Shown piece by piece: positions 1-8,708 of a stretch of 64,000 nt of DNA. The stretch's first letter is position 1. Each line of letters opens with the position of its first letter. Source of the stretch: Chromatiaceae bacterium (lineage in GTDB: Bacteria > Pseudomonadota > Gammaproteobacteria > Chromatiales > Chromatiaceae). The translations under genes were made by a program, and so were the position numbers. A model generated the notes under the pieces. It ran no database searches. It had not been told where the DNA came from and saw only the letters and a list, made by a program, of their open reading frames with translations. The DNA lies in contig JACKMX010000002.1 in the NCBI GenBank assembly GCA_024235175.1, positions 496,001-560,000 of the forward strand. The letters are read 5' to 3'.

Positions 1-1
1 A

Positions 2-706
2 AAATACCCGGTATCGGATAAAGAGGCGTGGGAGGGTCACGCAGACTGCCTGAGCTGCACACTGCGCAACTCCGTGCTTTTTGCCGGTCTGGAAGAGAAG
101 GATTTCGAAAACATCCATCAACCCATCGATCTCTACACTCTCCCGCCCGGTTCGATTCTGTACCGCGCGGGAGAACCGGGAGACCGTCTGTTCACCATCA
201 GATCCGGTATCCTGAAACTGGTTCAGTATCTGCCCGACGGCACTCAGCGCATCGTCAGATTGTTGCGCTCCACCGATGTCACCGGGCTTGAAGTGTTGCT
301 GGAACAGAAATACCGGCACGATGCGGTGGTGCTGCATTCAACCCAGGCATGCAGTCTTCCGGTAAGCGTGGTGAGAGCCCTCTCCCAATCCAACCCGGCA
401 CTGCACAGGGAGCTGCTGAACCGTTGGCAGAGAGCGCTGGTCGAAGCAGATGCCTGGTTAACTGAACTTTCCACCGGGTCGGCCAAACAGCGGGTCGCCA
501 GACTCCTGCTTAGGCTGGTACGCGACGAGCAGTCCAGTCAATGTGCGCTTTTTTCACGTGAGGATATGGGCGCCATGCTTGGCATTACCACCGAGACCGC
601 CAGCCGGACTATTGCGGAGTTCAAACGCAAGAGCCTTCTGGTGGAGACAGCTCCCAACAACTTCCTGCTGGATATCCGAAATCTCGAACGCATTGCTGAC
701 GGGTGA
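2..706 (+). CDS. Crp/Fnr-family transcriptional regulator, 5' end cut by window edge
   Basis: Cytoplasmic one-component regulator: an N-terminal cyclic-nucleotide-binding-like beta barrel (PGSILYRAGEPGDRLF, then the RSGILKL strand) followed by a long dimerisation helix and a C-terminal winged helix with recognition segment GITTETASRTIAEFK. A GTG at 74 could serve as start, but the frame is open to the left edge and codes there for a CxxC-containing segment (DCLSCTLRNSVLFAGL). That segment is the usual beginning of Fnr-type proteins, so the true start lies outside the window and the gene is partial. Only this CxxC pair is seen; the full FNR iron-sulfur cysteine set is not evident, so oxygen sensing is not shown. 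The next gene lies on the same strand. Confidence 0.9.
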   Translation, partial: KYPVSDKEAWEGHADCLSCTLRNSVLFAGLEEKDFENIHQPIDLYTLPPGSILYRAGEPGDRLFTIRSGILKLVQYLPDGTQRIVRLLRSTDVTGLEVLLEQKYRHDAVVLHSTQACSLPVSVVRALSQSNPALHRELLNRWQRALVEADAWLTELSTGSAKQRVARLLLRLVRDEQSSQCALFSREDMGAMLGITTETASRTIAEFKRKSLLVETAPNNFLLDIRNLERIADG

Positions 707-785
707 TTGCGATTTTTCAATGCCTTCATCCGGGGATTGTCTTAGCCTTCCAAAAAATTGCCTGATCATAAAAGAAAGCAGTTCA

Positions 786-799
786 GATTGTGCGCAATC
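786..799. promoter_or_regulatory. Perfect inverted repeat upstream of the DUF6858-like gene
   Basis: GATTG-N4-CAATC with spacer TGCG lies about 50 bp before the ATG at 849. The half-site size fits a Crp/Fnr-type dimer and such a regulator is the neighbouring gene, but the bases do not match the classic FNR box (TTGAT-N4-ATCAA). The operator role is a guess. Confidence 0.25.
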
Positions 800-848
800 G
801 CAGTCAGTTACGTCAGCAGGATCATCCTCACAACCAGGGAGCGCCACA

Positions 849-1286
849 ATGAAGCAGTTCCTGTTACAGGAAAAGTATCCATTGTTCACATTGGAAGTGG
901 AAAAGCGGGAAACCAGCTTCACCAGCGTTGATCAGATAATCGCTTTTCTGAAGAATAGAATCGATGAGAATAAAGTTGCCAGCTTTATTGCTGTTTTCGA
1001 TCACTACAGACACACAAAGTCGCTGGAGTGCGGCCAGATAGACGAAGCGATACTGGATGCCAAAAACATTGTTTTCTGTTTCGGCATTACCCTGCCAAAC
1101 CCCCAGGCAATGGCGGTCAGGCCCCGATCCATAGGCGTGGTGGAGCTGAAGAACACCTTCGTGGTCACCTTCATGGAGGCTCCCATGCCGCTGGCCAATG
1201 TGGCAATGGAAGCCTGGGCACAATCAATCAAAAACCGGGAGAGCTTGAAAGAGAGTAAAGATGCCGAACCCTGCTACCTCGCGTAA
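849..1286 (+). CDS. Small conserved protein, DUF6858-like
   Basis: A 145-aa soluble protein with no signal peptide or membrane segment. I chose the ATG at 849 because a GGGAG ribosome-binding site sits 8 nt upstream; the longer open frame from 543 overlaps the regulator gene and is not needed. Conserved-looking blocks are QEKYPLFTLEVEK near the N-terminus, FDHYRHTKSL in the middle, and FCFGITLPNPQAMAVRPRS followed by FMEAPMP. From memory this pattern belongs to an uncharacterised family (DUF6858) found in sulfur- and nitrogen-metabolising proteobacteria; no function is known to me. Its stop codon lies inside the convergent ispG gene (13-bp tail-to-tail overlap). Proximity to the Fnr-type regulator suggests redox-linked expression, which is inference. 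Confidence 0.75.
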   Translation: MKQFLLQEKYPLFTLEVEKRETSFTSVDQIIAFLKNRIDENKVASFIAVFDHYRHTKSLECGQIDEAILDAKNIVFCFGITLPNPQAMAVRPRSIGVVELKNTFVVTFMEAPMPLANVAMEAWAQSIKNRESLKESKDAEPCYLA

Positions 1287-2497
1287 TGGCTCTCCACATA
1301 ATGTTCCACGATCGATTGAAACTCCCGGGCGATGGCGTCGCCTTTTAACGTGACCGTCTTCACGCCATCCTCATAAACCGGCGCCACCGGCACCTCTCCG
1401 GTGCCGGGCAGGCTGATGCCGATGTTGGCATGCTTGCTTTCGCCGGGACCATTGACCACGCAGCCCATGACCGCCACGGACATCTGCTCCACTCCGGGAT
1501 ATCTCACAGACCAGACAGGCATCTGCTCCCTCAAGTAGGCCTGTATATCCTGCGCCAGCTGCTGGAATACAGTGCTGCTGGTGCGACCGCATCCCGGACA
1601 GGCTACCACCATCGGCGTGAACGAGCGCAGCCCCATCGTCTGCAGAATCTGCTGGGCAACGATCACCTCCTGGCTGCGGCTGCCACCGGGTTCGGGGGTC
1701 AGGGATATACGGATGGTGTCGCCGATACCCTCCTGCAATAGCACCGCCAATGCCGCGGTGGAGGCCACTATTCCCTTGGAGCCCATGCCCGCTTCGGTAA
1801 GTCCAAGGTGCAGTGCATAATCGCTGCGTCGGGCCAGTTCCCGGTAGACGCCGATCAGATCCTGCACCCCGCTCATTTTGCAGGAGAGCACGATCCTGTC
1901 CCGGCCGAGTCCCAGCTCTTCCGCACGCCGGGCATTGTCCAGCGCCGAGACCACCATGATCTGGCGTATCACTTCATCGTTGTCTTTGGGCTGTCCCGAA
2001 CGTGAATTCTCATCCATCATGCGCACTACGAGCTCCTGGTCCATTGAGCCCCAGTTGACACCAATGCGCACCGCCTTGTCATAGCGACAGGCCAGTTCGA
2101 TCATCGAGGCAAACTTTTCGTCGCGTCTGGCGCCACGCCCGACGTTGCCCGGGTTGATCCGGTATTTGGCGAGGGCCTGCGCACATTCTGGATACAGGCT
2201 CAACAGTTTGTGTCCGTTGAAATGAAAGTCACCGATCAGCGGCACATTGCACCCTGCTCTGTCCAGCGCCTCCCTGATGGGAGCAACTGCTGCAGCAGCC
2301 TGCTCCGTATTAACGGTGATACGCACCAGTTCAGAGCCTGCCCGCGCTAGTTCGGCCACCTGTTTTACCGTTGCCGCCACATCCGCGGTATCCGTATTGG
2401 TCATGGATTGGACCACTACCGGCGCAGTGCCACCCAGCGTCACATGGTCAACCCTGACACTTCTGGTAAGGTGGCGTTTCAAGGGATTTTCCGACAT
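1274..2497 (-). CDS. ispG: 4-hydroxy-3-methylbut-2-enyl-diphosphate synthase IspG (GcpE)
   Basis: Catalyses the penultimate step of the non-mevalonate (MEP) isoprenoid pathway, reductive ring opening of MEcPP to HMBPP, in the cytoplasm with a [4Fe-4S] cluster. The 407-aa product has the family start (TRSVRVDHVTLGGTAPVVVQ, then SMTNTDT), a TIM-barrel core, and the cluster-binding C-terminal part with the VVACPGCGRTSSTVFQ block (two Cys) and MGCVVNGPGESKHANIG (third Cys). Length is normal for the bacterial form without the extra central domain. The start at 2497 is preceded by AGAGAG. Its 3' end overlaps the convergent DUF6858-like gene by 13 bp. Housekeeping gene. Confidence 0.97.
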   Translation of the reverse strand: MSENPLKRHLTRSVRVDHVTLGGTAPVVVQSMTNTDTADVAATVKQVAELARAGSELVRITVNTEQAAAAVAPIREALDRAGCNVPLIGDFHFNGHKLLSLYPECAQALAKYRINPGNVGRGARRDEKFASMIELACRYDKAVRIGVNWGSMDQELVVRMMDENSRSGQPKDNDEVIRQIMVVSALDNARRAEELGLGRDRIVLSCKMSGVQDLIGVYRELARRSDYALHLGLTEAGMGSKGIVASTAALAVLLQEGIGDTIRISLTPEPGGSRSQEVIVAQQILQTMGLRSFTPMVVACPGCGRTSSTVFQQLAQDIQAYLREQMPVWSVRYPGVEQMSVAVMGCVVNGPGESKHANIGISLPGTGEVPVAPVYEDGVKTVTLKGDAIAREFQSIVEHYVESHYAR

Positions 2498-2529
2498 CTC
2501 TCTTGTCTCACTCGCAGGAAAAGAAAGGA

Positions 2530-2613
2530 AAAGGAGTCAGACCCCTTTTTATTTCGAAAACGGAAAATTTGGAGATAGTACATCTAATGTAAAAAGAGGT
2601 CCGACCCCTTTTC
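2530..2613. repeat. Pair of small GTC-GAC palindromes between sqr and ispG
   Basis: Two copies of a roughly 22-bp imperfect palindrome of the type AAAAGG-GTC-A-GAC-CCTTTT lie at about 2530-2552 and 2592-2613. Each can fold by itself and each ends in a T run, so on the minus strand they could terminate transcription leaving sqr. Similar palindromes occur in many gammaproteobacterial intergenic regions as REP-like elements (recalled, not checked). Confidence 0.5.
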
Positions 2614-2630
2614 CACTTTTCCTGACCGGT

Positions 2631-3902
2631 TTATTTCAGCTTCTCGATTCCAAGCATTTTCAGGATGTACTTCTCGTAGATCGGCTCGGAAGTTCCCCGT
2701 TTCATCTTGCGAATAAAGTATTTTTCAAAGGCGATCTTGGCCATGTGGACCCATTTACCCTTCTTGAACCAGGCGACGTTACGCGGCGGGAATTGAGGCA
2801 GCGCAACAAATGCAGCTCCGTTGTCTCCCATATCGGCAAGGCAGATGGCATTCCAGGTGGCGTTGGTCGATAACTCGCGGCCTGCGATATCATCCGCAAT
2901 GTTGTGCACGATTGCCGTCACCATCGACTCAATCATGTAGCCTGTTTTGGGCGCTCCGGTAGGCACGGTTGTCGCTTCCACCGGCGGAATGGCGATACTC
3001 ACACCCGCCGAATAGATATTCGGATAGGTGGGACTGCGCTGGTGGTTGTCGACCAGTACGAAACCTCGCGGGTTGCAGAGCCCTTCCACTTTCGCCACTG
3101 CATCCACCCCCCTGAAGGCAGGCAGCATCATACTGAACCTGAATGCAAGCTCATGCTCTTTGTACAGGTGTCCGGAGCCGTCATACTCCTCGACATGCAT
3201 CTTTCCGGATTCCACTTTAGTCACCTTCGCATTGGTGATCCAGTTGACATGGTGGGCACGCATATCCGACTCCAGAAAACCCTTGGAGTCACCGACACCG
3301 CCCAAACCGAGGTGCCCGATGTAGGGCTCCGAAGTGACAAAGGTCATGGGCACTTTGTCGCGCATTTTCCGTTTACGCAGGTCGGCATCCATGATGAAGG
3401 CAAATTCATAGGCCGGCCCAAAGCAACTTGCAAAAGGCATCGCACCGATAACAACGTGTCCAGGCTCCTGCAGCAGTTCCTTATACGCCTGGTACGCATT
3501 CTGGGCATGGTCGACAGTACAGATTGACTGCGTATGACCAAGCTTTGGGTCCGAACCCTCGATCTCTTCGAATGCCAGACGCGGGCCTGTGGCGATGATC
3601 AGATAGTCATAATCGACTGTTTCACCATCCTCCAGTTGCAGCCGGTTACTGGCGGGATCGATTCGCTCGCAACGTTTACCGATAAATCCAATCCCCTTGC
3701 GCTCCAGGTGCGGACGTATGTCGAAGGTGACACTTTCCCGGTCTCGCCAACCGACCGCAATCCAGGGATTCGAGGGCACAAATTGAAAATAATCCCGTTC
3801 ATTGATTACAGTCACCTTATGTGCTGTTGCGAGCATCTCACGAATTTCATAGGCACAGGGCATGCCACCTGTACCTGCACCGAGAATTACGACATGCGCC
3901 AT
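2631..3902 (-). CDS. sqr: Sulfide:quinone oxidoreductase (FAD-dependent)
   Basis: A 423-aa flavoprotein of the disulfide-reductase fold that oxidises sulfide to polysulfide/sulfur and passes electrons to membrane quinone. It shows the N-terminal FAD-binding motif GAGTGGMPCAYEI, the second motif YDYLIIATGP, and a late FAD block YPNIYSAGVS. The key evidence is three cysteines at 128, 160 (in ASCFGPAYEF) and 354. They sit almost exactly where the catalytic cysteines of Acidithiobacillus SQR sit (128, 160, 356), which argues against a plain NADH dehydrogenase. The C-terminal amphipathic region (about 375-423, rich in Lys and aromatics) would bind the membrane. The start has a strong GGAGGAAG ribosome-binding site. 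It is transcribed alone and implies sulfide as an electron donor. Confidence 0.9.
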   Translation of the reverse strand: MAHVVILGAGTGGMPCAYEIREMLATAHKVTVINERDYFQFVPSNPWIAVGWRDRESVTFDIRPHLERKGIGFIGKRCERIDPASNRLQLEDGETVDYDYLIIATGPRLAFEEIEGSDPKLGHTQSICTVDHAQNAYQAYKELLQEPGHVVIGAMPFASCFGPAYEFAFIMDADLRKRKMRDKVPMTFVTSEPYIGHLGLGGVGDSKGFLESDMRAHHVNWITNAKVTKVESGKMHVEEYDGSGHLYKEHELAFRFSMMLPAFRGVDAVAKVEGLCNPRGFVLVDNHQRSPTYPNIYSAGVSIAIPPVEATTVPTGAPKTGYMIESMVTAIVHNIADDIAGRELSTNATWNAICLADMGDNGAAFVALPQFPPRNVAWFKKGKWVHMAKIAFEKYFIRKMKRGTSEPIYEKYILKMLGIEKLK

Positions 3903-4149
3903 CGTTTCTTCCTCCGCCCGGAAGCTTCAGCTGGTAAACGAGCTGTCTGATACCAACAATAACTTAGTACACCGGTTTTTGTGTGGTTATACAGCCCTCT
4001 TTTTGGAATGGCAGCGACACGATACATGTCAGTCCCGCTAAAATAAAGCAGATTACGGAGTCAAGTCTTTGATCGTGGATTCTGCGGCCTTGTCACACTG
4101 CGATAAACGAGTTTCAAAATCATCGACCTGACCCCGCAGACATAAACCT

Positions 4150-7100
4150 TCAGTGAAAATCCCGCGACCGGGTCAGCAGGCGGCCCAGCAGGGATGAGTA
4201 GTCCCAAAGCCGTCTGGCGATCACGTGCAGCACCTCGCCCTCGCGCTGCACCTCTCCACTCACCCCCAGCAGCCGTGCTTTGAGCAGAACACTGCGCTGC
4301 CGCTCCGCCAGCTGTTTCCAGACCACCAGATTGACCTGTCCGGTCTCATCTTCGAGCGTAACGAAAGTGACGCTGTTGGCCGAGGCCGGGCGCTGGCGGC
4401 CGGTTACTATTCCCGCGGTTCGGATCAGCTGACCATGTCTGTGTGCACGGACCGCCGCCGCTGTGATCAGCCGGCGCCGTCCAAGCCGGGGCCGCAACAA
4501 CGCCAACGGGTGGCGCTCCAGCGTCAGCCCCAGGCTGGCATAGTCGGCCCGGATATTCTGGCCTTCAGTCGGAATTGGCAGCGCGGGGGGCGCCTCTTCC
4601 ACTCCAGCCTCTATCAACGGCAGAGCAGGCTCCGTGCCCATCACCTCCCAGGCGGCCTGATGCCGGTTTCCCGCCAGCCCGGCCAGCGCACCGGCCGCCG
4701 CCAGCCGCTGCATATCGCCCTTGTCCAGAGAGGCGCGCCGCGCCAGATCCTGCACCGACAGAAAACCGGCTGGCGCACGGGCAGTGACCAGCCGCTCCAC
4801 CCCCGACCGTGACAGACCCCTTATCATGCGCAGACCGAGGCGCAATTGCGGCTCAGGGGAACCGGCGGCAGCCTCCAGGGTGCACTCCCATTCACTCAGT
4901 CGGACATCCACCGGCGCTACCGCCACACCCTGCCGGCGCGCCTCCTGGATCAGCTGGGCCGGCGCATAAAATCCCATAGGCTGGCTGTTGAGCAGGGCCG
5001 CGAAGAAGGCCGCCGGATGGTGCCATTTGAGCCAGGCCGAAACGTACACCAGCAGCGCGAAACTGGCGGCGTGGGACTCCGGGAAGCCGTACTCGCCGAA
5101 GCCCAGGATCTGCTGATAGATGCGTTGGGCAAAGGACTCCTCGTAGCCGCGCGCAACCATCCCTTCGACGAGCCTGGATTCGAACTGCTGCAGTGTGCCG
5201 CGGCGGCGCCAGGCGGCGATCGAGCGTCTCAGCCGGTCCGCCTCGCCGGGGCTGAAACCGGCTGCCACCATCGCCACCTTGATCACCTGCTCCTGGAAAA
5301 TGGGCACCCCCAGCGTCCGACCCAGCACCGCCTCCACCTCCGGCGAAGGGTAGACCACCGGCTCCGCCCCCTGGCGGCGGCGCAGATAGGGGTGGACCAT
5401 CTCCCCCTGGATGGGACCGGGGCGGACAATGGCCACCTCGATCACCAGGTCGTAGAAACAGGCCGGCTTCAGGCGCGGCAGCATCGCCATCTGTGCGCGG
5501 GATTCGATCTGGAAGACGCCGGTGGTCTCCGCCCGCTGGATCATGGCATAGACCGCAGCATCCCCGGCCGGAACCTGGCGCATTCCCAGCGGCGGCGCCG
5601 AGCCGCGCCAATGGTTGATCAGATCGAACGCCCTGCGGATGGCCGACAGCATACCCAGCGCCAGGCAGTCCACCTTCAGCAGCCCCAAGGTCTGCAGATC
5701 ATCCTTGTCCCACTGGATCACGCTGCGCCCCTGCATGGCGGCGTTTTCGATCGGCACCAGCCGCGACAAGGGTCCGCGCGAGATGACGAAACCGCCGACA
5801 TGCTGGGAGAGATGGCGCGGCGTATGCTGGATCTGCGCGGTCAGCGCCAGCAGCTGCCTGATAGCGGGATTGTCCGGATCGAAGCCCGCCTCCCGTACCC
5901 GTTCCGGCAGCGCCTCCCGTCCATCCCACCAGCTCAGATTGGATGCCAGCCTGTCCACCTGGTCCGGATCCAGGCCCAGCGCCTTGCCCAGGTCGCGGAT
6001 GGCACTTCGGGGCCGGTAGCTGATCACCGTCGCCGCCAGCGCCGCCCGCTCCCTGCCGTACTTTTCGTAGATATACTGAAAAACCTCCTCGCGCCGCTGG
6101 TGCTCGAAATCCACGTCGATATCCGGAGGCTCTCCCCGCTCCCTGGAGATGAAGCGCTCGAACAGCATCTCCATCCGGGCAGGGTCCACTTCGGTAATCC
6201 CCAGACAGTAGCAGACCGCCGAGTTGGCAGCTGATCCACGTCCCTGGCAGAGAATCCCGCGCGCGCGCGCAAAACGGACGATATCGTGCACCGTCAGAAA
6301 ATAGGGTTCGTAATCGAGCTGCGCAATCAGTGCCAGTTCGTGCTCCACCAGCTCACGCACCCGTTGCGGTACCTCGCCGCTCCAGCGCTGTGCCATGCCC
6401 GCCTCGGTCAAACAACGCAGATGGGCCGCCGCGCTGATACCGGCAGGCACCAGTTCGGAGGGATACTCGTAACGCAGCTCATCCAGGGAGAAGCGGCACT
6501 GCCCGGCCAGCCGCAGCGTCTCCAGCAACAGTGCCTGCGGATAGAAACGTGCCAGCCTGGTGCGGCTGCGCAGGTGGCGTTCGTTGTTGGACTGCAACGC
6601 CAACCCCGCTTCGGACAGGTTTCTTCCCAGACGTATGGCCGTCATCGCATCCAGCAGCGGCCGCTCGGCAGGTTCGGACATCAGTACCCCGCCCACGGCC
6701 ACCAGCGGCAAGCCGCTGGCGCTGGCCAGCGATTGCAACAGCGCCAGCCGTGGCCGGTCGGCACCGGTGCGGTGCAGCTCCACACCGATCCAGGCACGTT
6801 CCGGAAAATGGGACCGCAACCAATCGGCCTGAGACAGATCCGGTTCAGATCCCGGCAACAGGATAGCCAGGCAATCACCCAAGCCCTGTTCGACATCACC
6901 GCGCTGCAGTCGGTAACTTCCTTTACCGGCGCGCTGCCGGCCCAGCGTAATCAGCTGGGAGAGATCACCGTATCCTGACCGGCTGGTGGCCAGCAGTACC
7001 AGCCGCAACCCATCCGTCAGCAGAATCTCGGATCCGACGATCAACGGCAGACCGCAGCTTTTCGCCTCGGCATGGGCCCGCACCACGCCCGCCAGGGAGC

Positions 7101-7233
7101 ATTCATCGGTAATGGCCAGGGCACTGTAGCCCTGCTCATGGGCACGCCGTACCAGCACCTCGGGGTGAGATGCGGCGCTCAGAAAGCTGAAATTGGTGCG
7201 GCAGTGCAGCTCTGCGTAGTCGATAGTCGGCAT
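4150..7233 (-). CDS. dnaE2: Error-prone DNA polymerase DnaE2 (ImuC)
   Basis: A 1027-aa C-family polymerase used in damage-induced translesion synthesis. It has the PHP domain at the N-terminus (ELHCRTNFSFLSAASHPEVL, ITDECSLAG), the catalytic PDIDVDF at 370-376, the IVRPGPIQGEMVHPYLRRRQ block, the FGEYGFPESHAASFALLVY signature and a C-terminal OB fold. I start at the ATG at 7233. The open frame continues 35 codons further upstream, but that part translates heptamer repeats and the SOS box. The gene is transcribed alone; the usual partners imuA and imuB are not adjacent. A LexA box lies immediately upstream, so SOS induction is well supported. Confidence 0.95.
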   Translation of the reverse strand: MPTIDYAELHCRTNFSFLSAASHPEVLVRRAHEQGYSALAITDECSLAGVVRAHAEAKSCGLPLIVGSEILLTDGLRLVLLATSRSGYGDLSQLITLGRQRAGKGSYRLQRGDVEQGLGDCLAILLPGSEPDLSQADWLRSHFPERAWIGVELHRTGADRPRLALLQSLASASGLPLVAVGGVLMSEPAERPLLDAMTAIRLGRNLSEAGLALQSNNERHLRSRTRLARFYPQALLLETLRLAGQCRFSLDELRYEYPSELVPAGISAAAHLRCLTEAGMAQRWSGEVPQRVRELVEHELALIAQLDYEPYFLTVHDIVRFARARGILCQGRGSAANSAVCYCLGITEVDPARMEMLFERFISRERGEPPDIDVDFEHQRREEVFQYIYEKYGRERAALAATVISYRPRSAIRDLGKALGLDPDQVDRLASNLSWWDGREALPERVREAGFDPDNPAIRQLLALTAQIQHTPRHLSQHVGGFVISRGPLSRLVPIENAAMQGRSVIQWDKDDLQTLGLLKVDCLALGMLSAIRRAFDLINHWRGSAPPLGMRQVPAGDAAVYAMIQRAETTGVFQIESRAQMAMLPRLKPACFYDLVIEVAIVRPGPIQGEMVHPYLRRRQGAEPVVYPSPEVEAVLGRTLGVPIFQEQVIKVAMVAAGFSPGEADRLRRSIAAWRRRGTLQQFESRLVEGMVARGYEESFAQRIYQQILGFGEYGFPESHAASFALLVYVSAWLKWHHPAAFFAALLNSQPMGFYAPAQLIQEARRQGVAVAPVDVRLSEWECTLEAAAGSPEPQLRLGLRMIRGLSRSGVERLVTARAPAGFLSVQDLARRASLDKGDMQRLAAAGALAGLAGNRHQAAWEVMGTEPALPLIEAGVEEAPPALPIPTEGQNIRADYASLGLTLERHPLALLRPRLGRRRLITAAAVRAHRHGQLIRTAGIVTGRQRPASANSVTFVTLEDETGQVNLVVWKQLAERQRSVLLKARLLGVSGEVQREGEVLHVIARRLWDYSSLLGRLLTRSRDFH

Positions 7234-7240
7234 GGGACCC

Positions 7241-7266
7241 TTATACTGTATTTTTGTACAGTATAA
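7241..7266 (-). promoter_or_regulatory. LexA (SOS) box of dnaE2
   Basis: A perfect inverted repeat with 10-bp arms (TTATACTGTA and TACAGTATAA) and a 6-bp spacer. It contains CTGT-N8-ACAG at 7246-7261, which is the gammaproteobacterial LexA consensus. It sits 8 bp before the dnaE2 start, where bound LexA would block transcription. Confidence 0.92.
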
Positions 7267-7297
7267 GGCACATTTCAGCCTGATGAAATGGAAGGAA

Positions 7298-7340
7298 GGC
7301 CAAGGGCCAAGGGCCAAGGGCCAAGGGCCAAGGGCCAAGG
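7298..7340. repeat. Tandem heptamer repeat, six GGCCAAG units
   Basis: Six exact head-to-tail copies of GGCCAAG lie in the dnaE2 upstream region. A loose inverted counterpart (CCTTGGCCCTTG) is found around 7465-7482. Copy number of such short repeats can vary; no role is evident. The rest of the 7341-7532 gap holds no gene that I can see. Confidence 0.85.
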
Positions 7341-7532
7341 ATAAAGTAGGTAGATGCTTTGTGTAATTCTAGTGGCAGCGTTCTTTTCTGCCGATAATCT
7401 GAATCAGTAGGTTAAAAATTTTGTGCGCTCAACATATCCCTGGCCTTCTGCCTTCTGCCCCTGGGCCTTGGCCCTTGCCCCTATCAAAACAGCCTGGATC
7501 CGACCTTCCTTTAAAAAATCTGCCGAAAGGTG

Positions 7533-8321
7533 TCAGGAACTCGCTATCAGATCCCGGTAGGCATGCCAGCTGGCATAGCCCACCAGCGGCATAAACACAG
7601 CCAGACCGATGAAAAAAGTGATCAGGCCGAGGCCTACAAACATTACGATCAGAGCAGCCCAGAGCATGAGTGGCCGGATGTTTGTACGCACCGCGGACAG
7701 ACTGGTAATAACCGCTTCCATCACATCGGTCTTGCGGTCAACCAGCATCGGTACAGCCACCACGCTGATGCTGAACGCAGCCAATGCAAAAAAACTTCCG
7801 CTGATGATTCCCATCGCCAGGAAAGCAGGACTCTCACCCGATAAAATCAGTACCTGGAGCAGTTCATCGAGTCTGGGGGTGATGCCGGTATAGAAGATTG
7901 CGAATACAAAATTTGCCGCCATCATCCAGAACAGCAGCAGCAGCATAAGAACCAGGCCCATGGCAAACAGATTGAACGGATTGGCGCGCCAGGCGACAAA
8001 CGACTCACCCATATCCGGTGTCTGATCCCGTTCCAGCCTTCTGCTGACATCATAAAGCCCAAGTGCAAGAAACGGTGTCACCAGAAAATAACCCGCGGTC
8101 AGAGGCGGTACCAGAAAGAAGCGGTTACTCAGGTAAAGCCAGACCACCAACAGGTAACTGACCAGAACGAATATCAAACCGTATATCAGACTGATTGCCG
8201 GTGCCCTTCTAAAATCAGCCCAGCCCGCTTCTATCCATCGCCAAGGGTGATCCAGGGTTACTTCCTTTACCAGTATCGGTGCACCTTTGGAAACCTGGGC
8301 CTCCGGAGTTGTAAGTGACAT
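7533..8321 (-). CDS. DUF2189 integral membrane protein
   Basis: A 262-aa polytopic inner-membrane protein with about six hydrophobic segments (roughly residues 43-65, 72-92, 117-140, 165-190, 210-235 and 235-255) after a cytosolic N-terminus. The blocks WIEAGWADFRRAPAISLIYG and GYFLVTPFLALGLYDVSRRL are typical of the DUF2189 family, whose function is unknown. It lies head-to-head with the cytochrome oxidase cluster, a common arrangement in gammaproteobacteria, so a link to oxidase biogenesis is plausible but unproven. A GGGAG ribosome-binding site precedes the ATG at 8321. Confidence 0.85.
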   Translation of the reverse strand: MSLTTPEAQVSKGAPILVKEVTLDHPWRWIEAGWADFRRAPAISLIYGLIFVLVSYLLVVWLYLSNRFFLVPPLTAGYFLVTPFLALGLYDVSRRLERDQTPDMGESFVAWRANPFNLFAMGLVLMLLLLFWMMAANFVFAIFYTGITPRLDELLQVLILSGESPAFLAMGIISGSFFALAAFSISVVAVPMLVDRKTDVMEAVITSLSAVRTNIRPLMLWAALIVMFVGLGLITFFIGLAVFMPLVGYASWHAYRDLIASS

Positions 8322-8708
8322 AAATTCTCCCTATAGACTTATTATATTAAGTTAGTTTCAGAATTCGCTGAGCGAAAATATTCAGCCGTGTTTTAAACTT
8401 CATACTCATTAAAAGCAAGGCAAAAACTGCCCGATACCGACCAGCGGGGCGATTTCTGCATGTTTCAGAGTGTGCAGCCGACCAAGTTTATGTGGGTATA
8501 TAAAAATATTTTAAAAGAAGTTTAATATCTTCTGATTTTTTAGAAGAACAGAAAATTATTTTCTCCTGAATTGATATATGTCATATTGGGAGTATATTGA
8601 TACGTCAAATCACACAATATTGACCTATCAGTATGCCAGGCGGTTGTGAAGCGGCAATTCCGGTGACGGATTTGTTTGAAAGTGAGGGGATTGATAGCGG
8701 GAGCTTTT
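8322..8708. other. Divergent intergenic region, DUF2189 / cox cluster
   Basis: An AT-rich stretch of about 390 bp between divergent genes. It must hold the promoters of both, but I see no motif strong enough to place them. A TTG at 8676 would extend the DUF2244 frame by 11 codons. Confidence 0.4.

Noticed and set aside
74..706. GTG at 74 as the true start of the Crp/Fnr gene
   Set aside because: The frame is open to the left edge and encodes the conserved CxxC-containing N-terminal segment upstream of this GTG.
4846..6234. 462-codon open frame antisense to dnaE2
   Set aside because: Shadow of a GC-rich gene; composition is Arg/His/Gln-rich with no domain.
7234..7338. 35-codon N-terminal extension of dnaE2
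   Set aside because: It translates heptamer repeats and the LexA box; the family start is at the ATG at 7233.
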